From Poronia punctata (taxonomy: Eukaryota > Ascomycota > Sordariomycetes > Xylariales > Xylariaceae): DNA of 29,700 nucleotides. Positions 11,301 through 23,146 of the stretch are shown here, piece by piece (position 1 is the stretch's first letter; each line of letters begins with the position of its first letter). A model generated the notes under the pieces. That model made no database searches, was not told the origin of the DNA, and was given only the letters and a program-made list of their open reading frames with translations. The position numbers and the translations under genes were made by a program. The stretch is taken from NCBI GenBank assembly GCA_022579005.1, contig MU401801.1, positions 1 to 29,700 on the forward strand. Reading direction: 5' to 3'.

Positions 11301-12319
11301 GCGCGCCTTCTTTCTATTCTCGTCTCATTCCTTTCCCCCTTTGAAGCGCCCTGTCCGGCCGCATCATTGATTATTTGGCCGGCTCGCTCGCATTCTCGTT
11401 GAGTTGCAGAGAGTGAGTTAAAGTAATAGGTAGTTTAGTTTACCGGTAACAGCGGCATCCTTACAAGTACACTTTCAAAAGCTTTAACCTAGTCACATAT
11501 TGTGGCACGGCCCGAATCCCGTTCATAAACCCGCTGCATCTTTGCTCCCTCGCTGTTAGGGTCTTCTTCTCCAGCAGCAAAAGCAATACGATATCTACAA
11601 AGAGGTATTTCGAAACATATTCGGCAGGTTGTGTGCACGTTCTTAGCTAGTGGCCTGAGGCGCAAGGGTCCTGTTTCAGCACAATCAGGTTGGTGTTTTA
11701 CGCGGCGCTCTTTCCTTGCCGCCACCTCAAACTGCCAAATTGACACATCAACTCCCTGAGCGAGGCCCCGACATGTGCTTTCAGTCCCGCCAACCTGCCC
11801 ATTCCGTCTGGGTCGAATTGGCTTGAGCTTTGACGGGGAGGATAAGCCCGAGAAGCACCAGCAGACCGACACATCAGAATTCGTCTGCTGCGAGTAACCC
11901 GTCACCTCGCCGTCTTGTCACTAGGCTTACCTACTGCCAACCCACTCTTGCGCCGCGATTTACCGGACCATTGTTTCGGCTGCCTGCAGCTTTGGCACAT
12001 TGTACTGGCTGTACTACCAACATCATACCGTCCCAGACTGACACCTCGGCTCTAACGGGTTTAATACTCTAAAATTGGACGACCAATCGTCAAAAAGAAA
12101 AGAAGAAGAAAACGCCCATCTTTAACGGTCCGCCTTCGAATAACACCGCGCGAATTACACTAGTACCTAGGTTTATTGTACCCGTCTTCGGCGATCCGTG
12201 CGACACGTTGGATAGTTGGGGTGGGCTATGGTCCTGGGGAAATCAGTGCTGGAGAGTAAGCCGACAAAGGGGAGATAACGCGCCCGATAACCGACTGCTG
12301 CCCTTTTGCATACGCTGCC
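8375..12319. other. gene-poor stretch of about 3.9 kb
   Basis: No recognisable gene, tRNA or mobile element was found. The longest frames (plus 9929-10453, minus 11489-11905) have no family resemblance, atypical composition and no convincing start. The stretch contains homopolymer runs (A at 8909-8918, T at 8993-9000, T at 9687-9700), scattered TACCTAG words, and towards 12319 the promoter and 5' UTR of the coiled-coil gene. Confidence 0.5.
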
Positions 12320-14535
12320 ATGGCGCTCCCTCTTTCTATACATCATGACGAGGATCGCTCTGTTCTGATCCTCACCGATTCAGACGACGATGATTTACTG
12401 CCGCCCAACCGGCGGGCACCAGCCGTCGAGCCGAGACGATCCTCAGAAGCCATGCGCCAGAAGACCCAGGAAGCAGCCGCCAACGTGCCGGTCCATCCTA
12501 TTCCCGCCATGCAGCCGGCATTTGCCGAATCGCTCATGGAAGCAACGAATAACGCGGGACCGAAGAAGCCCAAATTAAAATTCGCCGACAAAAAGCAAAG
12601 ACGGACGCATCTTCTGGACAGTGCCAAGGGCGCCTCGTTACATAGCGACTTGTGGCGTTACCGCCCGGGCCAGAGATACCACGAAATATGGAAACTTCTT
12701 GCACAAGTCTCGTTTGGCGTATATCTATTACTCAATGGAATCGCCAACAGCAACGAGCAAGTCGTTGATATCCTGCAGCACCACATCGACGAGGTGGACG
12801 AATTCCTAGAGACGACGCTAGAAGACCTCACCATGGCGATAGACGATGTTCGAGAGCGTATCGAGTGCCTGAAGCTACCCATGGAGAACATGAAGACGTT
12901 CGAGGAGATGTTGGAAGATCGAGACTTTCGTCTGCAGTTTGTGACTGGGAACGAGAAGATCGAGCATATCATCGAGAGGACGACACTGGCCATGGAGACG
13001 ACATTCAAAGACGTCGACGAAGGTCTGAAAGCGGTCAAGGAATTTGCCGTTTACTTAGAAAACCAAAAGGACAAGCCCTGGACCCAGCAACGACCGGAAC
13101 TAATGGATATCTACGACGCCATGAAAGGGAATGCGCAAGGATGGTATCAGGCTTTGGTCGACCTGCAGGGTAGTGCCTCCTCGCTTGATACTGTTCTTAT
13201 CAATCTAGGCCAAATTGTGGCTGAAATGGACCAGAAGGCTGGCGAAGTGAGCCGTAGAACAAGAGTAAGTCAAACAACGACCTTGGGCCCCGGTGATCTT
13301 GACGTGTTGTCGCCCTGAGGAGAAGATCAAGGACCGACGTCCCTGACTGACTTTCCCTTTGCTCGTAGTTCTCGGTACAACCGTTCTCTGGACCTGCTGA
13401 ATTGCCAGGTTCGAGTGTTGGCCCTGTGGAAATGCCAGCGAGCCCACCACGGAGACGGCCATCTGCGCCTCAGTCAATGAAGAGCGCATCTACGTCCGCA
13501 TCTGCATCCGCACCTATATCTGCGTCCGCGTTGGCTTCCAGGTCGCCAACAGCATCTACGCCCCAATCCCGAGCGCTCCGACTGGACTCCCCCGTCGAAA
13601 AGGAGGTGGTGTTCTTTGACGAGAAGGAGGTTGCTTTTGTGCACCCTATGCCGTCTGTGGTAGAAGATACGAGGCCGGAGCAGGCCGAGTCGGAGAGGCC
13701 GGAAGCAGATGACGGCATGTATCTTCTTCAGCCACGGACCTATACCCCTCAGCCACCAGCACCTCTGCCGTCACCGATGATCAAAGGGCCGCCTGCATCC
13801 CAGTCGTTACAGACACCGGCACCCACGAGCCAAGAGTCCCGAATATCACACCGAGCCTCACTGCGGCAGAGAGTATCGATGAAAGGCGGCAACTTGCCGG
13901 AAGTCCTTCATGTGCCGGCACGACATGCAGTCGATGCGGCACCATCGAGCGCCTTTGAATCATCTCTATATCAACTGTCTCCGCTCACCTACAAGCCGCC
14001 TCGCAACTCGGAATATGTCTCGAGTTTGGAAGTGCAGCCGTCGCAAGAGGCTGAAGTTGTCCACAGGGTTAGCATACGGGCACCGCCAATCCCAAATACC
14101 GTACCAATGATACCGCCTGCAGTGCCGTCACCACGGTCTGATCACCAACAATACTTTTATCCCGTACGGGCCAGCCCGCACTCGCCATTGCAGCAGCGGC
14201 CACACACGTCGGCCACGAACCGACCATTCACGTCCCACGCGACTCCCGTACATGGTCCGAGGGCAGCGACGGGCATGAGCATGCTCAGTAATGTCACAAA
14301 CGCCCCAATGCAGAACGGCAAGACGGTAAAGAAGAAGAAGAGCGCGTTTGGTTGGCTGAAGAAGGCGTTCACACTCGACGATGAGGAAAAGGAGGAGTTT
14401 GAGGCGCGGAAGCTCAAGCAGGCGAGCAATCCCTATTACGAAGCGCGCAGTCCGAAATTCCTCGACGGGAAACGTCTACCAGACCCTAAGCGTGGCGGAG
14501 CGGAAAGTATGCGCTCCGTCTCCCGTTACAGGTGA
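12320..14535 (+). CDS. fungal coiled-coil protein of unknown function, two exons
   Basis: I do not recognise the family. Exons 12320-13264 and 13369-14535 give 703 residues. The 104-nt phase-0 intron (13265-13368) has a GTAAGT donor, a CTGAC branch site and a CGTAG acceptor. The start sits in a good context (GCCATGG). Visible from the N-terminus are an acidic patch DSDDDD (20-25), a Lys-rich nuclear-signal-like segment (81-95), a hydrophobic helix (about 127-141), a long helical and probably coiled-coil region (about 143-315), then a Pro/Ser-rich disordered region with Ser-Ala repeats encoded by near-hexameric TCCGCA units (13490-13540). Near the C-terminus (633-652) is a basic amphipathic helix, KKKKSAFGWLKKAF, followed by an acidic stretch. 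That helix suggests membrane or protein docking. A scaffold or cytoskeletal role is only a guess. Confidence 0.82.
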
Positions 14536-16131
14536 GAAGTCATAAAGGCGACGAGGCAAAAGATTATCTACAGATGTAGTAATGCAGGGTCGTGGGCGAT
14601 CGGTCGATCGATCGGCTCCCAACTGTCCGTATATGATGCATACATGTGATCGTCTTGTCTTACAAGATCGACAGGCACGCAACGACTTAAAGCGGGCGTC
14701 ATCGCAATACCACCAAACCAAGACACTGGGGAATTCGCGTTACTCGACTATCAACAATACTAGCAGCCATGCTGTTCAAAGTTGATGACGATATTCCCAA
14801 GCGCCGTTTACGCACAATTTTAGAAGCCGTCAAGGTTTTGCAATCTTGAGATTGCGTAGAGCGATGCGTTCTGTCCAAGGATAGGCTAGGATAGACAGTT
14901 TTGCTCCGCAGCTCCTGAAAATCAAAACATTTTATCCAAGCACGCCGGAGGGACAATACGGAGTAATTGGCAATATTATTAATTCAATGGATTATTATGC
15001 ATTTAAGGTTCATAGCAAATTTGCAGGTCACAGCGTTGATTTAGCAAAGGAGGGTTTACAGGATCCGTCTCATGTTTTAAGATATTTAACGAGGCTATTA
15101 AAGCTTTACTGAGTACAATTATTAGCGGTGCAAACCTGGGTTACCTGTGTATACTGTCGTACTTGGGTTGAGTGTATAATCCTGAATATAGGACTTTATA
15201 ATATACCATAGTTTACAATAGTTTTGAGATGCTGCGGCACATGTGAATGTCCAGATAAAATTTGACAAGACCCCGTTGGCGCGGCGTTTTACAGGCCGTT
15301 CTGGTCCTCTCTAGCAAACTTTTGAAGATGAATCTAATTACTTTACCTGCCAAGAGCGGCCAAACTTTACACTTGTGTAAATTACGTGTACAGCCACAGG
15401 ATCTAAAGGTATGGAACATCCAATAATAGTCTGCATCTAATCCCGAAAAAGACAAAGCTACGCTGTACCTAGACTAGCGTCTTGAATGCGGCTACCAATT
15501 CCGGGGTTAGCAGAGTAGTGCTGAGATGTACGTACTTTATCCACTGTGTATGATGTCCTAGGTATTAATCTAGCGTTCTTGAACAAGTTTACGTAATCCT
15601 TGGCTTCTGATCTCCAAATCTGTGGTCTTTTCTCTAACCTTATTACGAGGTACCTACTCCAATTCAAGAAACCGATCGTCTTTCTCTTTTATTCTGTATA
15701 TAATATCTTCTTCTGCTTTATATTCGTATTCTTCTTCCCATTCCAAATGAACCCTCTTCCTCTCCCTCTCTCTTATCTGCGCAACTTGGTGTGAGCGGTT
15801 CCTTGCGTACACGTGATTGGAAATAAAGAGAAGGAGAGAGAGGAGTGTGTCCGTGACCACGGAGGAGAAAGAAAGGCAAGAGATAGCGAGAGGGAGATAT
15901 GTCTTTTGCTCTTTATTAGCTACCTATCTTACCTTACCTTACCTTGCTTCAACTTCTTTTTTTCTTTGCGAAATATCAAGCCAGCCAGCCAGCCGATTCC
16001 ACGATTTCTCTACTTTACCTAGGGAAGTTGACCAAGGATTCGAACAAAAACAAAAAACGAGACAATACACACAAAAACAACGGAAATTCGAGTCCGCGCG
16101 GGGAAACTACCCAGACAGATTTTTTAAAACC
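14536..16131. other. intergenic region, 1.6 kb
   Basis: No credible gene. A modestly AT-rich patch (about 14960-15240) lies in the middle and may be an old decayed insert or ordinary spacer. From about 15660 the sequence becomes pyrimidine- then purine-rich, as expected for the promoter and 5' UTR of the downstream FAR-17a/AIG1-like gene. There is a CTTACCTTACCTTACC run at 15925-15950. Confidence 0.5.
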
Positions 16132-17189
16132 ATGGCGCGCTTCTTCGGCTCAAGGAATACGAGGAGGACTACGATGGAACCATTTGATCCCACGCACCGG
16201 TTCGTGACGTCGTGGCTCGTATCGCCATATATCCTCTTTGGTATCCGCGCATTCATGGTAAGCAAAATAACACACGTACCTCGGGAAATAAATACCTAAC
16301 CCATCTACCTACCTATCTACAATTTACCTAAAACATGAAAACAACAAAAAACTAACAAAAACTGTAGTCCCTCTACGCATTCACAACCCTCCTGGTAACA
16401 ATAATCTACCGCTGCACCCACCCCTCCTTAGGCGGGTGCACCGAATCCCGCGCCTCATTCTCCTACTTTACAGTCTTGACATATTGGGGATTAGCATTCT
16501 ACTATCTCATCAGCTCAATCCACACATTCACCTACATTACATCCTCATCCTCCTCCTCCTCTTCCCTTCTTCACACCATATTCCCCCGCCCCCTCCAAAC
16601 GCTACATTCCCTATTCTACAGCACCATAACCACGTACCCGATCCTCGTGACCATCGTCTTCTGGGCCCTCCTCTCCTCCCCGGATACCCTGTCCACCCCC
16701 TACTCCACATGGAGCAACATATCCCAACACGGCCTCAACACCTATTACGCCGTCTTCGAGATCCTCGTCCCGAGAACCGATCCCATGCCTTGGATACATC
16801 TACCTTTTCTCATCCTGATACTGGCGCTTTACCTGTCGCTTGCCTACTTGACGAATGCCACAAAGGGGTTCTACACGTATGATTTCCTGGATCCGGGGAT
16901 GCAGAAATCTCTCGTGGCGGCATATGTTTTCGGCATCGCCCTGGGGATATGTGTGATTTTCGCCGTGGTTTGGGCGTTGGTTTGGACTAGGAGGTGGGTT
17001 ACCGAGACGAAATTTGGGATGAGAGGGGTTTTTGTCAAGGGGGATGATAATAATGATGGGGGGATTGGGCGAAGAGGAGGTGGTGGTGGTGGTGGTGGTG
17101 ATGATGGGGAGAGGATGAATGGTGATGATGAGGAGAGGAGGAGAAAAAGGCCGGATCAGGAGGTGGGTGAGGTTGATTCGGCTGTGTAG
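16132..17189 (+). CDS. FAR-17a/AIG1-like multi-pass membrane protein, two exons
   Basis: Exons 16132-16257 and 16368-17189 give 315 residues. The 110-nt phase-0 intron (16258-16367) has a GTAAGC donor, an ACTAAC branch site and a GTAG acceptor. The N-terminal segment FDPTHRFVTSWLVSPYILF followed by LYAFTTLLVTIIY, then FTVLTYWGLAFYYLIS, LHSLFYSTITTYPILVTIVFWALL, and QHGLNTYYAVFEILVPRTDP, matches my memory of fungal members of the FAR-17a/AIG1 family. About six membrane segments are visible. Animal AIG1 and ADTRP are membrane threonine hydrolases of fatty-acid esters of hydroxy fatty acids. Whether the fungal protein shares that activity is inference. The C-terminal tail is low in complexity, with a Gly run from (GGT)7 and many acidic residues. 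The gene converges with GUP1, with 265 bp between stop codons. Confidence 0.75.
17079..17099 (+). repeat. (GGT)7 trinucleotide repeat inside coding sequence
   Basis: Seven GGT units encode a Gly run in the cytosolic-looking tail of the FAR-17a/AIG1-like protein. This region is flanked by GAT/GAG repeats and is likely to vary in length between strains. Confidence 0.9.
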
Positions 17190-17454
17190 GTTGATTCAGA
17201 CTGTTGTGTGTATTAATTACCTGAGATATTGGCTAGGCGTTGTAATCAACCCCTGAATGAATAAGATACCCTCTCAACCTACCATTCATGCTTTAGGTAT
17301 TTAAGCAATCTTGTCCCTCCAAGTTGACGCGCGAATGAAACATCAAGTATTTCAAACTTTCTTCTTCTTGTGTTATTAGTAATAATTCTATTTATGATAC
17401 AAGCCATAAACACCATTTGCTTTATGTATAGGAGATACTAGGGAGAAAGACATA

Positions 17455-19620
17455 TTAACATCTCAAGTCGATCCCCCGCCTCTTCTCCGACTCCCTAATT
17501 TCAAACATGTTTTGTACCCCAACGAACAGCGCCGTACATGCGCCTGCGAGGAACAAGTAGCCTGATTTTTGGAACGGATTAGCATATAATGACGACTGTA
17601 AAGGAGAAGAGAAGGAGGGCCTCACCTGAAAAATGCTCGAATATACCAGCCAGTATAGCCTTTAACCCGTCAACACCAAAGGCGAAACCGACAAGATTGG
17701 CAGTTATCATCATGAGGATATTCGCCACGGCACCAACGGCGCACAGAAAGCGATAAGTCGTAGGCCGACCTTCCCAGCGACGCTTCGGGAACAAGGCCCC
17801 GGCCGCCATCTCTGGCAGCATGAAGAACACAATCAACCATCCCCAGACGAGCAGGTTCATCTGGATATCATGCCACAGGGCCACAAAGGTGAAGACGACC
17901 ACGTACGTGAGCACAGACCGGGCGGCATCACGGGCGTTGCGGAAACTTGATCCGCCCAGGGGTACGTAGATATAGCGAAGGGACCAACGGTAGAAACTGC
18001 GGTGCCAGGATCGCCAAAAAGCCAAGGTGCTCCAGTTGTTGCTGACACATCGGACCATGTTCTCGGGCGGGTCTATGCCGTCCACGAGAGACCAGAGGCG
18101 GAACAGCCGCCAGGGTAGTAGAAGCTTTAGCCAGATAAAATGTAGGTTGAAGAAGCTGAGTATGCATAGCTGCGATGCCGTGTACTCGTCCCATTTGGGG
18201 CTGAACTTGCCAATCGCCTGCACATAATCATAATGTAGGATAATCTCCATCGCCAGGAGGGTAAAGACGAAGCGCAGACCATATCGTATCGTCCGTGGGG
18301 TCTCGACACTCGCCGCTTTGTATCGAAGCTGGGATATGTAATCGTTAAAGGTGATGATAGGTCCTGCTATGTAGAGCGGTGCGTAGAGTGCGTATGCGAT
18401 GTAGTTGCGGAACGAGTAGTCCTTCGGCTTTGCAGGTGTCCCGACTCGATCTCGTTCACTCAGAGCCGAAGGGTCCAGCTGTTTCTTCATTGGGATGTTA
18501 GAGTTGTGGCGATAAGATAGACAAACCCGGGCTTGTATGATTGATTCCCTTACCTCGAGGGGACTGTGCGGCCTCCGATCCAAGCTCCAATAGTAATCCA
18601 GGTTGAAGCTAATGAGACGCAAGACTGTTATATTGAAGAGAACCTCCCACCGGCTCATAAGTCCACCATAACCATCAAGCCACTTGCCCCAGGCTACCAA
18701 GCTACTGGTCGATTCATCGGCCGCGCCGCCCGAGAAGATACTGGACAAGAAGATAGCCACCTCTCTCAACCTGTAGCCTCGGCCAAGCTCGTTTGCAAAC
18801 AGGATGCCGATATTGAATACCCATGTCGCGACAGGCACATACTTGCGGGGTAAGCTTGTCGCGAGTTGGTAGTTGGCGTAAAGAATGGCTAGTACTTTAA
18901 AGGCCGACACCCCGTGCAAGGCGATGATATATATTATGGCGAATCCAAAGTCGAATGACGCCCGTTGGTTTAATCGCTTATCCGCCTCTTCCAAAGTCGG
19001 GCGAACTCCCCCATCGCCCAAACTAGCGCCGTACGTAAGGTAATTGTATAGTCGTCGAAGGACGGGGTGGAGGACGAGAAGTGCTGCAAGGTAAGGGAGG
19101 TTATTTCGTAGGCTTCGGTATTGCGTATCAGTGACGTCCTTTCAAACTCGTTAGCCTGGGTCAGGAACGAGACGATAAAATGTCGCGCAAAGGACGACAT
19201 ACCATCTTGCGACCCGGAATCCAGCCCGGCGAAAGATAGCGCTCGTAATTATTATAATTAGAATGCGTAACTGGCGGGGAACTTGTCAACTACCGAAGCG
19301 CTCGCGTACTAAGTCTAGGTATTGGGAAAGGGATCGGGCTTGGATTTCGAATCAGAACTGTGGCTCGTACTTCGTGAGGCATCATATGCAGTCCAGAACA
19401 TATAAGGGACGGCTATTACGAAGACGAGGTAATATAGATAAAACTCTGCCGTGTGCCACCTAGATTTCTGTGACCGGCTATTCCATCTCGCTGCCCTCTC
19501 CCTGCTCGCGACAACATCGTTCTGCGTCTCCAGATACGACTTATAGGGGGTACTAGAAGAGACGGTGAAGCGAGTGTCGAGAGTATCCAAGTCGTATATC
19601 TTTCCCAGTAGAGAGCCCAT
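17455..19620 (-). CDS. GUP1: MBOAT O-acyltransferase, Gup1 type (GPI-anchor lipid remodelling), five exons
   Basis: Gup1 re-acylates lyso-GPI anchors in the ER membrane with a long acyl chain. Exons 19620-19371, 19270-19203, 19138-18554, 18484-17626 and 17561-17455 give 622 residues. All junctions follow GT-AG and restore family segments, including LSPGWIPGRK, QYRSLRNNLPYL, and the C-terminal MFEIREsEKRRGI-type end. Visible MBOAT features are the motif NNWSTLAFWRSWHRSFYRW (about 450-468) and the presumed catalytic His in FVALWHDIQMNLLVWGW (about His506), within roughly ten membrane segments. The N-terminal cytosolic part includes TRFTVSSSTPYKS, common to fungal Gup1. The intron at 18553-18485 is 69 nt, in frame and stop-free. 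The first junction (donor AGTACG, acceptor CCAG) is the least certain. The start is the only in-frame ATG. Confidence 0.9.
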
Positions 19621-21039
19621 CGTTATCGTAATCGTGAACCGTGAATGGCAAATGTTTCGATCTGAACCCGAACATGTGTGTAAATGTGGCCTCGGTTGAC
19701 AGAGCAATCTACCGATATTCCGCCAGCATTAGAAAAGCCGCCTCAACCATACGTGGATGTTGATGCAGAGCAGAAAATGGAACAGATTGGGTAGAATTGA
19801 AGTTGATAGTTAACGAACGACTTTGGTAAATGTTAAAGTTTGTATGTACGTGGTGTACGAGATTTCCACCTGCCTACATCCGAATTTCTGAGCCCGACAG
19901 TCGTCCAGATCGGGAACCGCATGATTTTGGTGCTATTTCTCTCTCTGTACCGCGCCGGGCCCAGTAACTTGAAGTTTGAACAAGTGGTCGCGTACCCTTG
20001 CAGATGATTAGTACTTCAACGTAGGTTTATGTACTTCAAAATGCATACAAATACAAGGACCTAAGGTTACCTAGGGTGTGTCCTACAACTGAAGAAGATC
20101 TCCCTCTGTACATGTACCTAGACTATGGGGCTCCTTATGTACTTTCTATCCACACTTAATTAATCGATTTAGCCAAGAACGCCGACCAAAAAGTGCACTA
20201 ATTCCCCACGAGAAGCAGGTATGAGTAGGGATGTACCTTCTGGTATGTGTATGTAATCATCCACATACGCGTACACAACAGAAATACAATCATATCATGC
20301 TAGAACTTCTATAGAGCTGTCGTCATGGGCAGACATACCTAGCGGACTCGGCTCAGAAACACTATAATGGCCCGATCTCAACAGCTCTTTAGCCACTCTT
20401 GACCTACCTTGAGGCACAGATTACTAAGTCTTAAAAGCGAGTTTTAAGTGTTACACCCGTAGCACAAGAGCCTCTGTAGATCTCTCGTGTCAAGAGTCAA
20501 GACCCATCCAGGCACGTCAGGCTAAAGCATATATTACGAGAACGAAATGTCTTGCTATCCCCATGATCTCCATAAAAGCTGACCACCTATCCAAGGACTC
20601 GGTACAGCTTTGGAGCCGTTTTCATCTACATCTACCACTGTTGTGGTTTCTCCAGTCGGCGGTCGTGATACTAAGTTAAAGGTGTCCACCGACTTCTATC
20701 CGACAACGACAAGTTACGGCAGAAACCTATATAAGGCCTTGTTTCTCTCGACTCGTTATTCTGACCAATTTCAAAGCATGGATACCTAGATATATACTAG
20801 GATATCTTTGGTCAAAACTACGCTCTTCATCGATAATTAACGTCCCATTCGTGGTCGAGGGATGTCTAGGTAGATGATGCGAAACCGGATGGATTTACGG
20901 GATAACAGGACGATATCTACAATTATGCTCGGTCCATTTCCACTAAAAATCAGGCTCGAACTCGTCGACGAAGAATTCCATACACACTATTAGTCACAAA
21001 TACTCGCTTTTGAGGCAGTTTCATGGCGTCAAGACTCGT
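19621..21039. other. intergenic region, 1.4 kb
   Basis: Contains the GUP1 5' region and the 3' flank of the esterase gene. Nothing gene-like is visible. Several TACCTAG/ACCTAAGG words cluster at 20030-20140, and a TATATAAGG string occurs near 20730. Confidence 0.5.
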
Positions 21040-22194
21040 CTATACCTCGAAACCCTATAACAGCAGATGTTAGTCAGACCAAACCATTCGCTTCTCGATC
21101 GCCAACCGGCGATGTTGAGGAAGACATACCGTAAGGCCGAACCATTCCATGTCAGCCTCGCCGAACTGGTCAATCTCATGTGTTATCCCCTAAAACGTGT
21201 ATTCACGGTCAGTTTCCATGCCTCTTGCCTTTGATTTTTTTTTTCCTGAGCAGGTGGAAAAAACTGAATTGCACCAACATACCTGACCCAATACACCCTC
21301 AACATTTGGCCCGTACACATATCTCGTATATGGGATTGCGGGATTATTCGGGTACGTCTGGGACGGCTTTTCGGGGTAACCGAACACGCCGGTCCACTGC
21401 TTGATGGTCTCAAAGTAGTTCTGCGGGCTTATCGTCGTGTCGGCCAAGCCGTGATGGATCCGCATTCTGGGCCGAGAACCGTTGTATCCCGGATACGCTT
21501 CCTCCACCTTGCCGGCCCAGTATTCCTGGGTCAAGTTGAGTTGCCCACTGGAGCAGGTACTATTCCATCCATTTTCCGTCCCAGTGTAGAAGCAGCTGTG
21601 TGGCACACCAGAGTACACGACAGCCGCTGCAAACAAGTCTGGATATGTGGCGGCCAGGACATTCTACAAAAAGGACGGTATTAGTTGGAATATCGGCGAG
21701 TACATGTGGGATTTCCCCGCGTTTCGGCAAAGACGGAACAGATGAAGAGGAAAAGGACATACCGTCATCATGGCACCCGACAAACTACCCACAGCATAAA
21801 CTCGACTAGCGTCGGCATGGAATTTATCCAGGGTCCATATCACCATGTTGGCAATCGAGTTACTATCACCACCACCATCGTGTGAGAGGGCGGCCGGCGA
21901 CGATATATCCCAGCAAGTGCCGCCGTAGGGAGACTCGGGGTAGATGACGAGGAAACCGTGCACATCGGCGAGCCCGGCATATGGCGTGCTACCAAAGTAC
22001 CCCGTCGCCGTGTCGGCGCAGTAATGCATTGCCACGACGATGGCCGGGTTCGGCACCACTCTATCCGGCACGTATATGTACATCTTGGTGTGGGAGTCGT
22101 TCTCGCCAAAGTTATTCACCCGTTCCAAGGACGAGGCCATCACCATACCCCCAAAGGCCAACGCCGCGGTCAACGATTTTCTTAGCAAGCCCAT
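21040..22194 (-). CDS. secreted acetylxylan-esterase-like protein (CE1), nucleophile position Leu; four exons
   Basis: Exons 22194-21763, 21663-21283, 21189-21130 and a tentative 21054-21040 give 295 residues, close to the family's usual size of about 300. Introns of 99, 93 and 75 nt have GTATGT donors. Family features are a signal peptide (about 1-21), the N-terminal motif VNNFGEN ... MYIYVPD, CWDI ... LSHDGGGDSNSIANMV, YPDLFAAAVVYSGVPHSCF, the Asp-containing HGLADTTISPQNY (Asp about 219) and the His-containing QGITHEID (His about 275). In the nucleophile elbow, where I remember active members having GTSSG or GSSSG, this protein reads GSLSG, so the serine position is Leu138 (codon TTG, 21783-21781). 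Deacetylation of xylan is therefore doubtful although everything else looks intact. The fold could still bind carbohydrate. Confidence 0.85.
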
Positions 22195-22866
22195 GTTTTT
22201 TCTTTTTCTTTTTTTTCTTTCCGTCTACGTGCTACGAAAACTGTATGCAAAAGAGAGTGCGAGTCGACAGCATGTCGAACGAGCCATGTTAAGTCTTAAA
22301 TCCACTTCTCGCCTCCCTAATCTTATACGAATACCAGTTTCCTTCTACAGTACAAAACGCCCGACGATCTTTCACGGACCCGATTCTTTTCGCCAAGGGG
22401 CCACCGGGATCGGCGACCGGACTTGCCCTTCTTCACCAAGAGAATGACGGCGAACAAATGTTCGTCGCTTACCTATTTATTATTATCTTATAAACTCGAG
22501 TTTCGTCATGGTTAGAAAAACGAGGGTATTCAATCTTGTTCTTTTACCCCGTATTTGTTATGTTTCATCACTTACCCAGGAACTCGGTAATACACCACCT
22601 ACTTTGACCCCCCCATCATATATCGTATTGGGTATTTCGGGAAATGCAAGTCCGTGGTTTGTTACAACTTACAGGGATATATGCTAAAGGATTCTTGAAA
22701 GTCGCACCAATTGAAGGATCTGCCCGTAATACCTAACCTTACCTGCTCCTGCTCGAATATGGATAGATGGATTGCTATGAGTAGGTAGTCTAGGTAAGAG
22801 AATCCCAAAACGAACAAACACCCTGGAATTCCCCTTTCCAAGGACAAGGTAACTTGGAATATAACT

Positions 22867-22882
22867 AACCTACCTACCTACC
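22867..22882. repeat. CTAC/ACCT tetranucleotide run
   Basis: Four consecutive ACCT units form a short simple repeat. It belongs to the wider family of ACCTA-rich intergenic words in this window. Confidence 0.7.
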
Positions 22883-23129
22883 ACAGTAGGAACTTATTTC
22901 CGCCTGATAAACAAGTCATGTTATAGCCAAATGACCTCATCTATTCTATTTTTTTTTATTAAATGAAAGGTGTGCAGTGGCACTACCTCCTTGTACATGT
23001 TAGTAAACAGAGGAGGACCCTTTCTACTCGGACACTAAGTACGTACGAGTAGAACAAAGGTATGATGACTACGTGTACAAGTACGGCATAAAAAAGCCCA
23101 TTTAAAAAAGAAAGGTGATGCAAAAATTA

Positions 23130-23146
23130 CAAAACAAAAAAAGAAT
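23130..23146 (-). terminator. RNA polymerase III T-run terminator after tRNA-Ile
   Basis: On the minus strand the tRNA 3' end is followed within about 5 nt by a run of seven T, one G, then four T. This is the usual pol III termination signal. Confidence 0.75.

Larger units (their letters stand above)
22195..23146. other. intergenic: esterase promoter to tRNA
   Basis: Immediately upstream of the esterase start codon is a T/C-rich tract on the plus strand (22194-22222). The rest contains a (CTAC)n-like run (22867-22882), short T and A runs, and no gene that I can support. Confidence 0.5.

Noticed and set aside
11489..11905. 138-codon minus-strand open frame upstream of the coiled-coil gene
   Set aside because: Cys/Arg-rich random-looking translation with no domain. 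It lies in the probable promoter of the gene at 12320.
16035..16055. B-box-like GTTCGAATCC on the minus strand, suggesting a tRNA
   Set aside because: The flanking bases do not form a T stem and no D arm or acceptor stem is present.
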